DNA of 64,000 nt, taken from contig CAZQSM010000005.1 in NCBI GenBank assembly GCA_964596065.1, positions 1 through 64,000 on the forward strand, in the 5' to 3' direction. Every line of letters begins with the position of its first letter. The first letter of the stretch is position 1. Below, piece by piece: positions 44,621-52,078 of this stretch. Origin of the DNA: SZUA-254 sp964596065. Lineage in GTDB: Bacteria > Bacteroidota > Ignavibacteria > UBA10030 > SZUA-254. The notes under the pieces were generated by a model. The model worked only from the letters and a program-made list of their open reading frames with translations, had not been told where the DNA came from and did no database searches. The position numbers were made by a program, and so were the translations under genes.

Positions 44621-45757
44621 TCAGCCGCCGCTCCGGAAGAAGTCGTGGATGGCCGAACAGACCTCCTCGAGTTCCGGCCGCGTGAGTTCGGGGAAGAGCG
44701 GGAGGGAGAGGATCTCCCCCTGGGCCTTTTCGGAGACCGGACAGCTCCCCGGGCCCTGGCCGAGCCGCTCGTAGGCCGGCTGGAGGTGGATCGGAACGGG
44801 GTAATGGACCAGCGTGCCGATCCCGCGGGCCGCCAGGTGGGCCGCGAGCGCGTCGCGTCGGGGCGTCCGCACCACGAACAGGTGGAAGACGTGGAGCATC
44901 CCCGACGGGATCGAGGGGAGGGCCAGCGGGAGGCCCGCGAGGAGCTGTTTGTACTGCATGGCGTGCTCGTAGCGCCGCTGGTTCCAGTCGTCGAGGAAGG
45001 GGAGCTTTTCCCGGAGGACGGCCGCCTGAATTTCGTCGAGCCGGCTGTTGATCCCCCCGACAACGCTGACGTCGCGCCGTTCCCAGCCGTAGGTCCGGAT
45101 CGCGCGCGCGCGGGCGGCAAGCCCCGGGTCCGAGGTGACGATCATCCCGGCGTCGGCGAACGAGCCGAGGTTCTTGGTGGGATAGAAGCTGAAACATCCG
45201 GCCAGCCCGATCGACCCCGTCTTCCTCCCCCGGTATTCCGCCCCGTGCGACTGCGCGCAGTCCTCGATCACCGCGATCCCGCGGCCCGAGGCGGCATCCA
45301 TCACGGCGTCCATCTCCGCGGCCTGTCCGAACAGGTGCACCGGGATGACGGCCTTCGTCCGGGGCGTGATTTTTTCCCGGACCCGGTCCGGGTCGATGAG
45401 GAGCGAGTCGTCCAGCACGTCGGCGAAGACGGGCGTCGCGCCCGCCGAACAGATCGCGCTGACGGTGCCCACCGACGTGTTGGGGACCGTGATCACCTCG
45501 TCCCCCGCCCCCACTCCGGCGGCGCGGAGGGCGACCTGGATCGCGTCCGTCCCCGAGTTGACGCCGACCCCGTGGCCCGCCCCGCAATACCCGGAGAAGG
45601 CCCGCTCGAACGACGCCACTTCCCGGTCGAGGATCAGCCGGCCGGAGTGGAGGACCCTGGCGATCGCCGCGTCGAGACGCCCGGCGAGGCCCTCGTACTG
45701 CCGGAGATAATCGAAGAAGGGGACCCCCCGGGGGTCGGGACGCCGCGGCGAGCTCAC
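44621..45757 (-). CDS. DegT/DnrJ/EryC1 sugar aminotransferase
   Basis: 378 aa with a GTG start overlapping the upstream stop (GTGA). These PLP enzymes aminate keto-sugars bound to nucleotides. Key parts are the GVNSGTDAIQVAL loop, EDCAQSHGAEYRGRKTGS, and the PLP lysine in SFYPTKNLGSFADAGMI. The C-terminal part has HVFHLFVVRTPRRDAL and the family end PIHLQPAYERLG. The product would be an amino sugar for the surface glycan. Confidence 0.92.
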   Translation of the reverse strand: MSSPRRPDPRGVPFFDYLRQYEGLAGRLDAAIARVLHSGRLILDREVASFERAFSGYCGAGHGVGVNSGTDAIQVALRAAGVGAGDEVITVPNTSVGTVSAICSAGATPVFADVLDDSLLIDPDRVREKITPRTKAVIPVHLFGQAAEMDAVMDAASGRGIAVIEDCAQSHGAEYRGRKTGSIGLAGCFSFYPTKNLGSFADAGMIVTSDPGLAARARAIRTYGWERRDVSVVGGINSRLDEIQAAVLREKLPFLDDWNQRRYEHAMQYKQLLAGLPLALPSIPSGMLHVFHLFVVRTPRRDALAAHLAARGIGTLVHYPVPIHLQPAYERLGQGPGSCPVSEKAQGEILSLPLFPELTRPELEEVCSAIHDFFRSGG

Positions 45758-46974
45758 GATCGCGCCCCCAGCAGCCGGCCATAGACCCCGAGCGTGTCGG
45801 TCACCATCCTGTCGAGCCCGAACCGTCCCGTCACCTTCGCGCGGGCGCTTGCGCCGAGGAGGGCGCGACGCGGCGCGTCCGCCAGGAGCGCGGCGAGGAC
45901 CTCCCCGAGCGCGCGGACGTCTCCGGTCGGGACGAGGAGCCCGTCCGCGCCGTCCCCGATGAGCGTGGGGGTGCTGCCGATGTCGCTGGAGACGACGGGT
46001 TTTTCGCACGCCATCGCCTCGACCATCGTGAGGTCGTACCCGTTCTGCTGGTTGGTCGGATTCACGAAGACGTCGCAGGCGCGGAAATAGCCGGGCAGCT
46101 CCCCCAGGTCCCGCTCCCCGGCGAAGCGCACAGCGTCCACCACGCCGACGCGGTCGACGAGGCGCGCGAGGGCCGGACGGTAGGGGCCGTCGCCCACGAC
46201 CAGGAGCCTGCAGTCGGGGAAGCGCCGAAGGACGCCGGGCATGGCGCCGATGATGTTCTGGATCCCCTTGTCCCGGATCAGCCGCGCGACGCAGAGCAGG
46301 AGGGGGGCCCCCGGCGAAATCCCGTGTCGCGCCCGCACGGCCGGGTCGGCGGGGCCGGGGGTGAACATCGCGAGGTCCATCCCGTTGTACACCTTGAAGA
46401 GCCTCGCGGCGGGCACGCCGTAGACGCGGGCGATGAGGCGGTGCTGTTCCTCGCTGGTGGAGATCACGCCGTCGGCCAGGCGGAGGTACGGCTTGTCGCG
46501 GCGGAAGAAGACGTAGAGAATCGAGCCGATGGCCGCCACGTTTTTCGCCGACACGGCCGGGTCGGACGAGAAGCCGTTCTTCCATCGCGTGACGAGCTCG
46601 TCATAATAGGTCCCGTGCTGCGAGACCAGGGCCGGGATCCGCATCGTGCGGGCGACCCCCTCGTTGACGATCGCGTACCCGGAGGAGCTCTGGCAATGGA
46701 CCAGGTCGAAGCGTTCGGCGGAGTGGAGGGAGAGCGCCGCGCGCGCCGACTCCTTCCACCAGCCGCCGTCGTACGAATCGGGGGTCGTGCGGGGGAGGTA
46801 ATGCGTGGTCACCCCGTCGGTCACGTCGACCGCCGGCCCGCCCTCGAGCCGGGTGGTGAGGATGTGGACGGCGCTTCCCCGGGCGGCGATACCGCGCGCC
46901 AGCATCCACGTGTGGTCGGGGACGCCCCCTTTTCTGTGCGCCGGCAGGGCGCGCGCGATCATGAGTATTTTCAT
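45754..46974 (-). CDS. Glycosyltransferase family 4
   Basis: 406 aa. The start MKILMIARALPAHRKGGVPDHTW at 46974 is the usual GT4 opening with a glycine-rich acceptor loop; the longer in-frame start at 47022 adds non-conserved residues. Donor-site motifs are CVARLIRDKGIQNII and QQNGYDLTMVEAMACEKPVVSSDIG. It is the first gene of the operon with the aminotransferase and flippase. Confidence 0.92.
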   Translation of the reverse strand: MKILMIARALPAHRKGGVPDHTWMLARGIAARGSAVHILTTRLEGGPAVDVTDGVTTHYLPRTTPDSYDGGWWKESARAALSLHSAERFDLVHCQSSSGYAIVNEGVARTMRIPALVSQHGTYYDELVTRWKNGFSSDPAVSAKNVAAIGSILYVFFRRDKPYLRLADGVISTSEEQHRLIARVYGVPAARLFKVYNGMDLAMFTPGPADPAVRARHGISPGAPLLLCVARLIRDKGIQNIIGAMPGVLRRFPDCRLLVVGDGPYRPALARLVDRVGVVDAVRFAGERDLGELPGYFRACDVFVNPTNQQNGYDLTMVEAMACEKPVVSSDIGSTPTLIGDGADGLLVPTGDVRALGEVLAALLADAPRRALLGASARAKVTGRFGLDRMVTDTLGVYGRLLGARS

Positions 46975-46990
46975 CGGAAATAGTCCCGCA

Positions 46991-47019
46991 AACGTACGAA
47001 ATATTTCAGTTCCCGGCAA
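46991..47019 (-). promoter_or_regulatory. Promoter of the GT4-aminotransferase-flippase operon
   Basis: On the minus strand TTGCCG (47014-47019), a 17-bp spacer and TACGTT (46991-46996), continuing as TACGTTTG. This also fits the Bacteroidota -7 element TAnnTTTG. Confidence 0.65.
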
Positions 47020-47037
47020 CATTGAGGAAATTCCGTA

Positions 47038-47066
47038 TTGACTCCCGCGGGGTCATTCTCTATATT
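47038..47066 (+). promoter_or_regulatory. Promoter of the lipoprotein gene, nearly leaderless
   Basis: TTGACT (47038-47043), a 17-bp spacer and TATATT (47061-47066). Only five bases separate the -10 from the ATG at 47072, so transcription should begin at or very near the start codon. Confidence 0.7.
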
Positions 47067-47071
47067 CAGCC

Positions 47072-47857
47072 ATGCCGGAACGAACATCCCTCAGCATCTG
47101 TGCAATGGCCATCCTGTCGCTCGCCGGCTGCGGCGCCTCCCGGCTGTCGTCGTTCCCCGAATTTCCATCGCACAAGGCCCGGCTGGGGAAGAGCGTGATC
47201 GTCGCCGATTTCATCGTGATGAAGGCGTCGGGAGGCGACACCGCGGCGGTCGACCTCGCCGCGAACAAGGCCACGGCCGACACCATGCTCCGGTTCGTCC
47301 AGGCGCATCTCGACGCGAAGGGGTACAACGTCGGAAACCGGCTCCTCTCGTCGGTCGGCCTGCTTCTCGATTCGGCGTTTACAGCGAATGTCTCCCACAC
47401 GAGCGAGCTCGACCGCGAGGGTGAGGACGCCGCGCTCGCGATCCATCCCCCCTTCTACCTCTACCAGGCGCTCCGCCGCGAGCCGGGGCTCACGTCGCTC
47501 ATCGGCGCGCTCTACCGGAAACTGGCCCTGCTGGAGGAGAGCGACGCGGGATATCCGCCGATGGCGGAGATGGTGCCGCTCGGCAGGGTGTTCGGCGGCG
47601 GGATGGTCTTCCTCCTGCTGGGGGGAGGGTTCGAGGTCGCGGCCGGATCGGGCGGCGACGGCGTCACGGCCGGGCGGGCGGACGCCCAGGCGATGATCGG
47701 TTACCAGACGATCACGCAGGCCTCGCTCCACCTGTTCGTTCTCGATTCGGAGACCGGCAACGTGCTCTGGACCGACCGCCAGGTTTCCCGGGGGGGTCTG
47801 GTGTATGACGATAAATTCATCAGGATGGCGGGGTTGATGCTCGAGGACCTCCCCTGA
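47072..47857 (+). CDS. Lipoprotein of unknown function
   Basis: 261 aa. The signal peptide ends in the lipobox LAGC with Cys20, so the protein is a lipid-anchored envelope protein. The mature part has strands such as KSVIVADFIVMKASGG and ends with SLHLFVLDSETGNVLWTDR, a pattern seen in lipoproteins of the GNA1162/DUF4136-type group. That resemblance is weak. The next in-frame ATG (47105) would leave too short a signal peptide, which supports the upstream start despite the lack of a leader. Confidence 0.7.
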   Translation: MPERTSLSICAMAILSLAGCGASRLSSFPEFPSHKARLGKSVIVADFIVMKASGGDTAAVDLAANKATADTMLRFVQAHLDAKGYNVGNRLLSSVGLLLDSAFTANVSHTSELDREGEDAALAIHPPFYLYQALRREPGLTSLIGALYRKLALLEESDAGYPPMAEMVPLGRVFGGGMVFLLLGGGFEVAAGSGGDGVTAGRADAQAMIGYQTITQASLHLFVLDSETGNVLWTDRQVSRGGLVYDDKFIRMAGLMLEDLP

Positions 47858-47925
47858 ACCGATGTGACCCTGGGCATGACACCTGAATCCCATCATTCGT
47901 TCATTCGTTCATTGAGGAGATCGTG

Positions 47926-48387
47926 ATGGCAACGCGCGCGAAACGACAGAGCACCCCGAAGCGGAAGGGGAGGGCGGTCCCCGAACCGGAAACCGTGACC
48001 ATCCGGCACTCCGAGTTCATCCCCGCCGCGCCGTCGGCCGTCTACCACGCCTTCGTCGACGCGAGGACACACACCGCCGTCACCGGCGCCGGCGCGACCA
48101 TCGAGCGGAGGGAGGGGGGGCGCTTCTCCTCCGCCGACGGGTACATCACCGGAAAATTCCTCCGGCTCCAGAACTCCAGGCGGATCGTCCAGGAATGGAA
48201 GACGACGGAGTGGCCCGCGGACGCCCCTCCCTCGCTCCTGGAGTTGCGCTTCGTGCCGAGGGAGAACGGCACGGAGGTCCAGCTGGTCCAGACACAGGTG
48301 CCGGCGTCGCAGGCCGTGCGGTATAAACAGGGGTGGACCGAAAAGCTCTGGACCCCCCTTAAACAATATTTCCACAGGAGCCGCTGA
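47926..48387 (+). CDS. SRPBCC (AHSA1-type) domain protein
   Basis: 153 aa. After a basic 25-residue leader the sequence follows the AHSA1/START-like fold: IRHSEFIPAAPSAVYHAFVDARTHTAVTG, then GGRFSSADGYITGKFLRL, RRIVQEWKTTEWP and a final WTEKLWTPLKQYF helix. Such proteins bind hydrophobic ligands or assist Hsp90-like partners; the function here is unknown. The ATG at 47926 has a GAGGAG site six bases upstream; an in-frame GTG directly before it is less likely. Confidence 0.85.
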   Translation: MATRAKRQSTPKRKGRAVPEPETVTIRHSEFIPAAPSAVYHAFVDARTHTAVTGAGATIERREGGRFSSADGYITGKFLRLQNSRRIVQEWKTTEWPADAPPSLLELRFVPRENGTEVQLVQTQVPASQAVRYKQGWTEKLWTPLKQYFHRSR

Positions 48388-48390
48388 AAC

Positions 48391-48422
48391 GAAAAAGGCC
48401 GGATCGAATCCGATCCGGCCTT
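48391..48422 (-). terminator. Intrinsic terminator between convergent genes
   Basis: A 12-bp perfect stem (48395-48406 with 48411-48422, AATC loop). On the minus strand it is followed by TTTTTCGTTTC, so it serves the Spy-like gene best. It may also slow transcripts of the SRPBCC gene. Confidence 0.75.
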
Positions 48423-48454
48423 CGCCCTGTTCCTGGTTGCAGATCCCGGGGGAC

Positions 48455-48946
48455 TTACCGCCTCCCTTGCCTGTGACGCTTCTTGCCGTCGCGATGCTCC
48501 ATCGGCCGATCGCCGCCGCAGCAGCCGCCCATACCGGCCCCGCCCCGCGCGAAAGCGGCCCCACGGTACTCCTTCATGAGTTTCCGCTGTTCGGGCGTGA
48601 GCAGTTTCCCCACCGCCAGCCTGTGCGCCAGCCTCGACTCCTCCATTTCCGCGCGGATGGCGGAGATTTCCTTCTGTTTCGCCAACGCGAGTTTCTCGTC
48701 GGGCGCGTCTGATCGCATCAGCGAGCGGAAATCGATCCGGGCCGCCGAGAGTTTCGCGCGCAGGGCGATCTGGCCCTTCCGGTGTTCGTCCCCCATTTTT
48801 TCGATTTTCGCCGCAGTCTCCTCGTTCAGGTTCAGCCTTTCCCGGAACTCCCCGCCGCGCCCCTCTCCCCGGCCCCGGTCCCCGAACGGTTGCGCGTTTC
48901 CGAGGGTGACGACGGCTCCCAGCGCGATGATGATGAGCGATTTCAC
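48455..48946 (-). CDS. Spy/CpxP-like periplasmic LTXXQ protein
   Basis: 163 aa with a GTG start behind an AAGGAG site. A signal peptide (about 1-18) is followed by a helical domain with the LTPEQ motif (LTXXQ type) near residue 115. The N-terminal mature part is rich in Gly and Arg, and the tail holds GGCCGGD and a basic end. Spy-like proteins act as ATP-independent periplasmic chaperones or metal-stress sensors. The gene ends 14 bases before the assembly gap at its 5' side, so its promoter lies across the gap. Confidence 0.75.
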   Translation of the reverse strand: MKSLIIIALGAVVTLGNAQPFGDRGRGEGRGGEFRERLNLNEETAAKIEKMGDEHRKGQIALRAKLSAARIDFRSLMRSDAPDEKLALAKQKEISAIRAEMEESRLAHRLAVGKLLTPEQRKLMKEYRGAAFARGGAGMGGCCGGDRPMEHRDGKKRHRQGRR

Positions 48947-49115
48947 TGTGATCTCCTTGTNNNNNNNNNNNNNNNNNNNNNNNNNNNNNNNNNNNNNNNN
49001 NNNNNNNNNNNNNNNNNNNNNNNNNNNNNNNNNNNNNNNNNNNNNNNNNNNNNNNNNNNNGTGACGACGGCTCCCAGCGCGATGATGATGAGCGATTTCA
49101 CTGTGATCTCCTTGT
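48906..49115. repeat. 55-bp exact repeat flanking the N gap
   Basis: Bases 48906-48960 and 49061-49115 are identical over 55 bases and directly abut the run of 100 N. They contain the start of the Spy-like gene. This is what two overlapping contigs look like when they are joined with a fixed-length gap instead of being merged. Confidence 0.9.
48961..49060. other. Assembly gap (100 N)
   Basis: One hundred N bases, a conventional placeholder length. Because the flanks repeat, the real gap is probably negative (a 55-bp overlap) and the genome is continuous here. Confidence 0.9.
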
Positions 49116-49177
49116 GTGTGACTGTTTTATTATCTTAGACACGGGGTGGGGGGAAAGGTTTATCCGGGAGAACGACA

Positions 49178-49993
49178 ATGGACAAGATCGTCAGGGTGGA
49201 GGATTTTCAGCGCGACGTGATCGAAAAAAGCGGCACCGTCCCGGTCCTGGTCGATTTCTGGGCCGAATGGTGCGGGCCGTGCAAGGTACTCGGCCCGGTC
49301 CTCGAGCGGCTGGCGGGGGAAGCCGGCGGGAAATGGATCCTGGCGACGCTCGACACGGAACGGCATCCCCGCGTCTCCGCCGACTGGGGAGTCAGGTCGA
49401 TCCCGAACGTGAAGCTGTTCGTCGACGGGGCGGTGGTCGACGAATTCACCGGCGCGCTCCCGGAAGGGGCGGTCCGCCAGTGGCTCGCGAGGGCCATTCC
49501 GGCGCCGTCCGCCAAAACGGTGGCGGCGGCCAGGGCGCTGCTCGGGCGAAACGACGCCGGCGCGGCCGCGCTGCTCGAGGGGGTGGTCGCGGCCGAGCCC
49601 GGGAACGCTGAAGCCCGGGTCGTGCTGGCGAGGGCGCTCCTCCTCACCGACACCCGCCGCGCCGTGGAGCTCGTCGCGGGGCTGGAGGAGCCGCTCCTTT
49701 CGGATGACATCGATACGATCGCCACCGTCGCCCGGCTCCGCGACCTGGTCGACGGGAAGGCCGGGCTTCCCGAATCCCCGGTGCGCGCGGCCTACCTCCG
49801 CGCGGCGGCCGACCTGCTCTCCGGCGCCTGGGACGCCGCGCTCGACGCCTTCATCGGGATCATCCGCGACGACCGGCAGTATGACGACGACGGCTCGCGC
49901 AAGGCGTGCCTGGCGGTCTTCCGGATCCTCGGGGAGGAACACGAGATCACGCTGCGCCACCGGAGGGAGTTCGGGAGCGCGCTCTACGTATGA
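49178..49993 (+). CDS. Thioredoxin-TPR protein (CnoX/YbbN-like)
   Basis: 271 aa, cytoplasmic. The thioredoxin domain (1-105) has the active site WCGPCK with Cys32 and Cys35, so unlike E. coli CnoX it keeps the canonical redox motif. The rest is a helical TPR-like region (about 115-271), with VVAAEPGNAEARVVLARALL resembling one repeat. Homologues protect proteins from over-oxidation and hand them to GroEL. The last 47 bases overlap the 3' end of the convergent symporter gene. Confidence 0.88.
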   Translation: MDKIVRVEDFQRDVIEKSGTVPVLVDFWAEWCGPCKVLGPVLERLAGEAGGKWILATLDTERHPRVSADWGVRSIPNVKLFVDGAVVDEFTGALPEGAVRQWLARAIPAPSAKTVAAARALLGRNDAGAAALLEGVVAAEPGNAEARVVLARALLLTDTRRAVELVAGLEEPLLSDDIDTIATVARLRDLVDGKAGLPESPVRAAYLRAAADLLSGAWDAALDAFIGIIRDDRQYDDDGSRKACLAVFRILGEEHEITLRHRREFGSALYV

Positions 49994-51392
49994 AGCCGGG
50001 AAGGGCGGCCAGCAGGCTCACGGCGAGACCGGTGTAGATCGGTTCGATCCCGAGGAGGGGGCCCTCGCCGGCGCTCCGGATCCCCGCGATCCACCAGCCG
50101 GTCGACGTCAACCATCCGCCGGCCATCGACCGGAACGCGTCCCCTGCCGGCAGCCTCCATCGCTCCGACCAGGCCGCGAGGACGGGTACGATCAGCCCCG
50201 GGATCGTGACCGTCCCCACGCTGTACCAGAGGCCGATGACGCTCGGCATGAGGAGCGCCATCGGAATCGACATCGCGAGCGCAGCGGCGAGGCCCACCCG
50301 CGTCCAGAACGCCGCGCGACCGTCCCCGCCCGCGTCCCGTCCGGACGCGCCCATCGCCCGGCGGGGTGAAAGCCGCATCACGATGTCCCGTCCGATCGTC
50401 TGCCCGGAGACGAACGCCGTGGTGTTGAGCGTCGACATGATCGTCGCGAGGATCCCCGCGAAAAACAGCCCCTTGGCGACGGGCGGCAGGACGCGTTCGG
50501 CGAGCAGCGGATAGGCCATCACCGGATCCGCGAGGCCGGGGAGGATCGCCCGCGCGTAGAGCCCCGTCGCGGCCGTCATCAGGTCGAAGACGAACCAGAA
50601 GAGGATCGACACCAGGATGCCCCGGCGGGCCGTCCGCGCGTCCTTCGCCGCGTAGCAGCGCTGGTGGAACGAGGGGTCGACGAACGTCCAGAGCGCGATG
50701 AAGAACCAGACGACCACGTACTGGGCGTCGTTCCCGCCGTGCCAGGTGAGGTGGAGGGGGGGGAGCGCGGAGGTAAGAAAATCGATCCCCCCGTAACCGG
50801 CGACGCACCAGGGGAGGATGATCCCGAACCCCGCGAACATGAAGACGAATTCCACAACGTCGGTGCGGATGTCGGCCCTGAAGCCGCCCGTGAAAAGGTA
50901 CGAGACCGACACGCACGCCGATACGACGACGCCGGGGGCGAGCCCCCACCCGAAGAGCATCTGGAGGAGGACGCCCAGCATCAGGAGGTAGGGGGCGGGC
51001 GTCATCAGGACGAGGGTCAGCGCCGATCCGAGCAGCGCGGTCTTCCGGTCGTAGCTCGCCTCGAGTTTGTCGGGAAGGGTGAGGAGGTTCGAGGCGCGTA
51101 TCCGGGGGGCCAGGAACCAGGCGAAGAGGGCGGCGAACAGATAGTAGGGGGCGCCCTGCGTCACCCAGGTGGAGATCCCGTACCGGTAGGAATATTCGCC
51201 GACCCCGAGGATCCCGCCGTACCACGTGGCGACGAGCGTCATCACGAAGAGGGGGAGCGTGAGCGGCCGGCCCGCGAGGAGGAACCCGACGGCGTCGCGT
51301 GTCCCCCCGCGCTTCACCGAAAACCCGGCGACGAGGACGGCGGCGCAGAAGACCGCGATGACCGCGATGTCTGCCGCCGAGAGGCTGATCAC
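49947..51392 (-). CDS. Sodium:solute symporter family permease, candidate thiamine carrier
   Basis: 481 aa with about 13 membrane helices. The SSF pattern is clear: an N-terminal helix, AGRPLTLPLFVMTLVATWYGG, and GEYSYRYGISTW. The GTG start at 51392 overlaps the thiamine pyrophosphokinase stop (GTGA). Being the third gene behind a TPP riboswitch, it is a good candidate for thiamine (or precursor) transport across the inner membrane, similar in idea to the predicted SSF transporter ThiV. The substrate is inferred from context only. Its 3' end overlaps the thioredoxin gene on the other strand. Confidence 0.85.
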   Translation of the reverse strand: MISLSAADIAVIAVFCAAVLVAGFSVKRGGTRDAVGFLLAGRPLTLPLFVMTLVATWYGGILGVGEYSYRYGISTWVTQGAPYYLFAALFAWFLAPRIRASNLLTLPDKLEASYDRKTALLGSALTLVLMTPAPYLLMLGVLLQMLFGWGLAPGVVVSACVSVSYLFTGGFRADIRTDVVEFVFMFAGFGIILPWCVAGYGGIDFLTSALPPLHLTWHGGNDAQYVVVWFFIALWTFVDPSFHQRCYAAKDARTARRGILVSILFWFVFDLMTAATGLYARAILPGLADPVMAYPLLAERVLPPVAKGLFFAGILATIMSTLNTTAFVSGQTIGRDIVMRLSPRRAMGASGRDAGGDGRAAFWTRVGLAAALAMSIPMALLMPSVIGLWYSVGTVTIPGLIVPVLAAWSERWRLPAGDAFRSMAGGWLTSTGWWIAGIRSAGEGPLLGIEPIYTGLAVSLLAALPGFIRRARSRTPSGGAA

Positions 51393-52078
51393 CGGCGACC
51401 CGCGCGACGGCGGCCGCGCTGCGCCGGGGGGGGATGGAACCGGTAGAGGAGCAGCGTCCCGTGGGAGTGCCTGATGGTGACCGCGCCGCCGGTGGCACGG
51501 TTGCTGATCCCTTCCCTCACGCCGAGTTCGAGCGATTCGCCGGAGAGCGGGAACAGGGCGCCCGTCACGACGACCCCGCGGCACCGGCCCAAGGGAATGA
51601 GTGAAAACGTTTCGCCGCGGCGGAAGGGGACCTTCTCGCTCCGGGCGAGCGGCCGCAGCGCGCCCTTCCGGTCGAGGATCGTCAGCGCGATCGCGCGGCC
51701 GTACTTCCTGATGCAGCCGAGCGCGCCGGTCGAGTGGTCGATCCGGTCGCCGACGGCTCCGGCGACGACCGCGGAAGAGCACCCTCCGGCGAGGCAGAAG
51801 AGGATCGCCTTTTCGAGGTCGGTGGTCTCCTGGTCCCGGTCCCTGACGACCGGCACCCCGCGGAACTTCGTCCGGTGTCCCGCCGGGAGCGAGTCGAGGT
51901 CCCCGATGATGACCGAGGGGCGGACGCCGAGGGCGATCGCGTGACGCGAGCCGCCGTCGGCGCAGACGATCAGGCCCGCCGCGGCCCTGACGTTCCTCGC
52001 CAGAGACCGGACGATCGCCGCCGGCGGCAGGTCGCCGTTGGCGATGATCAGGGCGGGCCTGCCGGCCGGTCTGTTCAT
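51389..52078 (-). CDS. Thiamine pyrophosphokinase
   Basis: 229 aa. It converts thiamine and ATP directly to thiamine pyrophosphate, the route used when thiamine is imported. Motifs: LIVCADGGSRHA, IGDLDSL, DQETTDLEKAI and GAVGDRIDH, in the order seen in the family. The C-terminal domain has the strand GVVVTGALFPLSGESLELGVREGISN. Start ATG 52078 overlaps the TonB receptor stop (ATGA). Its position between receptor and permease shows that the operon handles thiamine. Confidence 0.92.
   Translation of the reverse strand: MNRPAGRPALIIANGDLPPAAIVRSLARNVRAAAGLIVCADGGSRHAIALGVRPSVIIGDLDSLPAGHRTKFRGVPVVRDRDQETTDLEKAILFCLAGGCSSAVVAGAVGDRIDHSTGALGCIRKYGRAIALTILDRKGALRPLARSEKVPFRRGETFSLIPLGRCRGVVVTGALFPLSGESLELGVREGISNRATGGAVTIRHSHGTLLLYRFHPPPAQRGRRRAGRR

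Noticed and set aside
42628..44685. 685-codon plus-strand frame opposite the flippase
   Set aside because: Extremely charged, no fold-like pattern, and it covers a clear membrane protein on the other strand.
47894..47912. ATTCGTTC tandem repeat before the SRPBCC gene
   Set aside because: Little more than two copies of an 8-bp unit; too short to call a functional repeat.
49108..49136. Promoter for the thioredoxin gene around TATCTT (49131-49136)
   Set aside because: No TTG at 16-18 bp spacing; the nearest, TTGTGT, is only 13 bp away.
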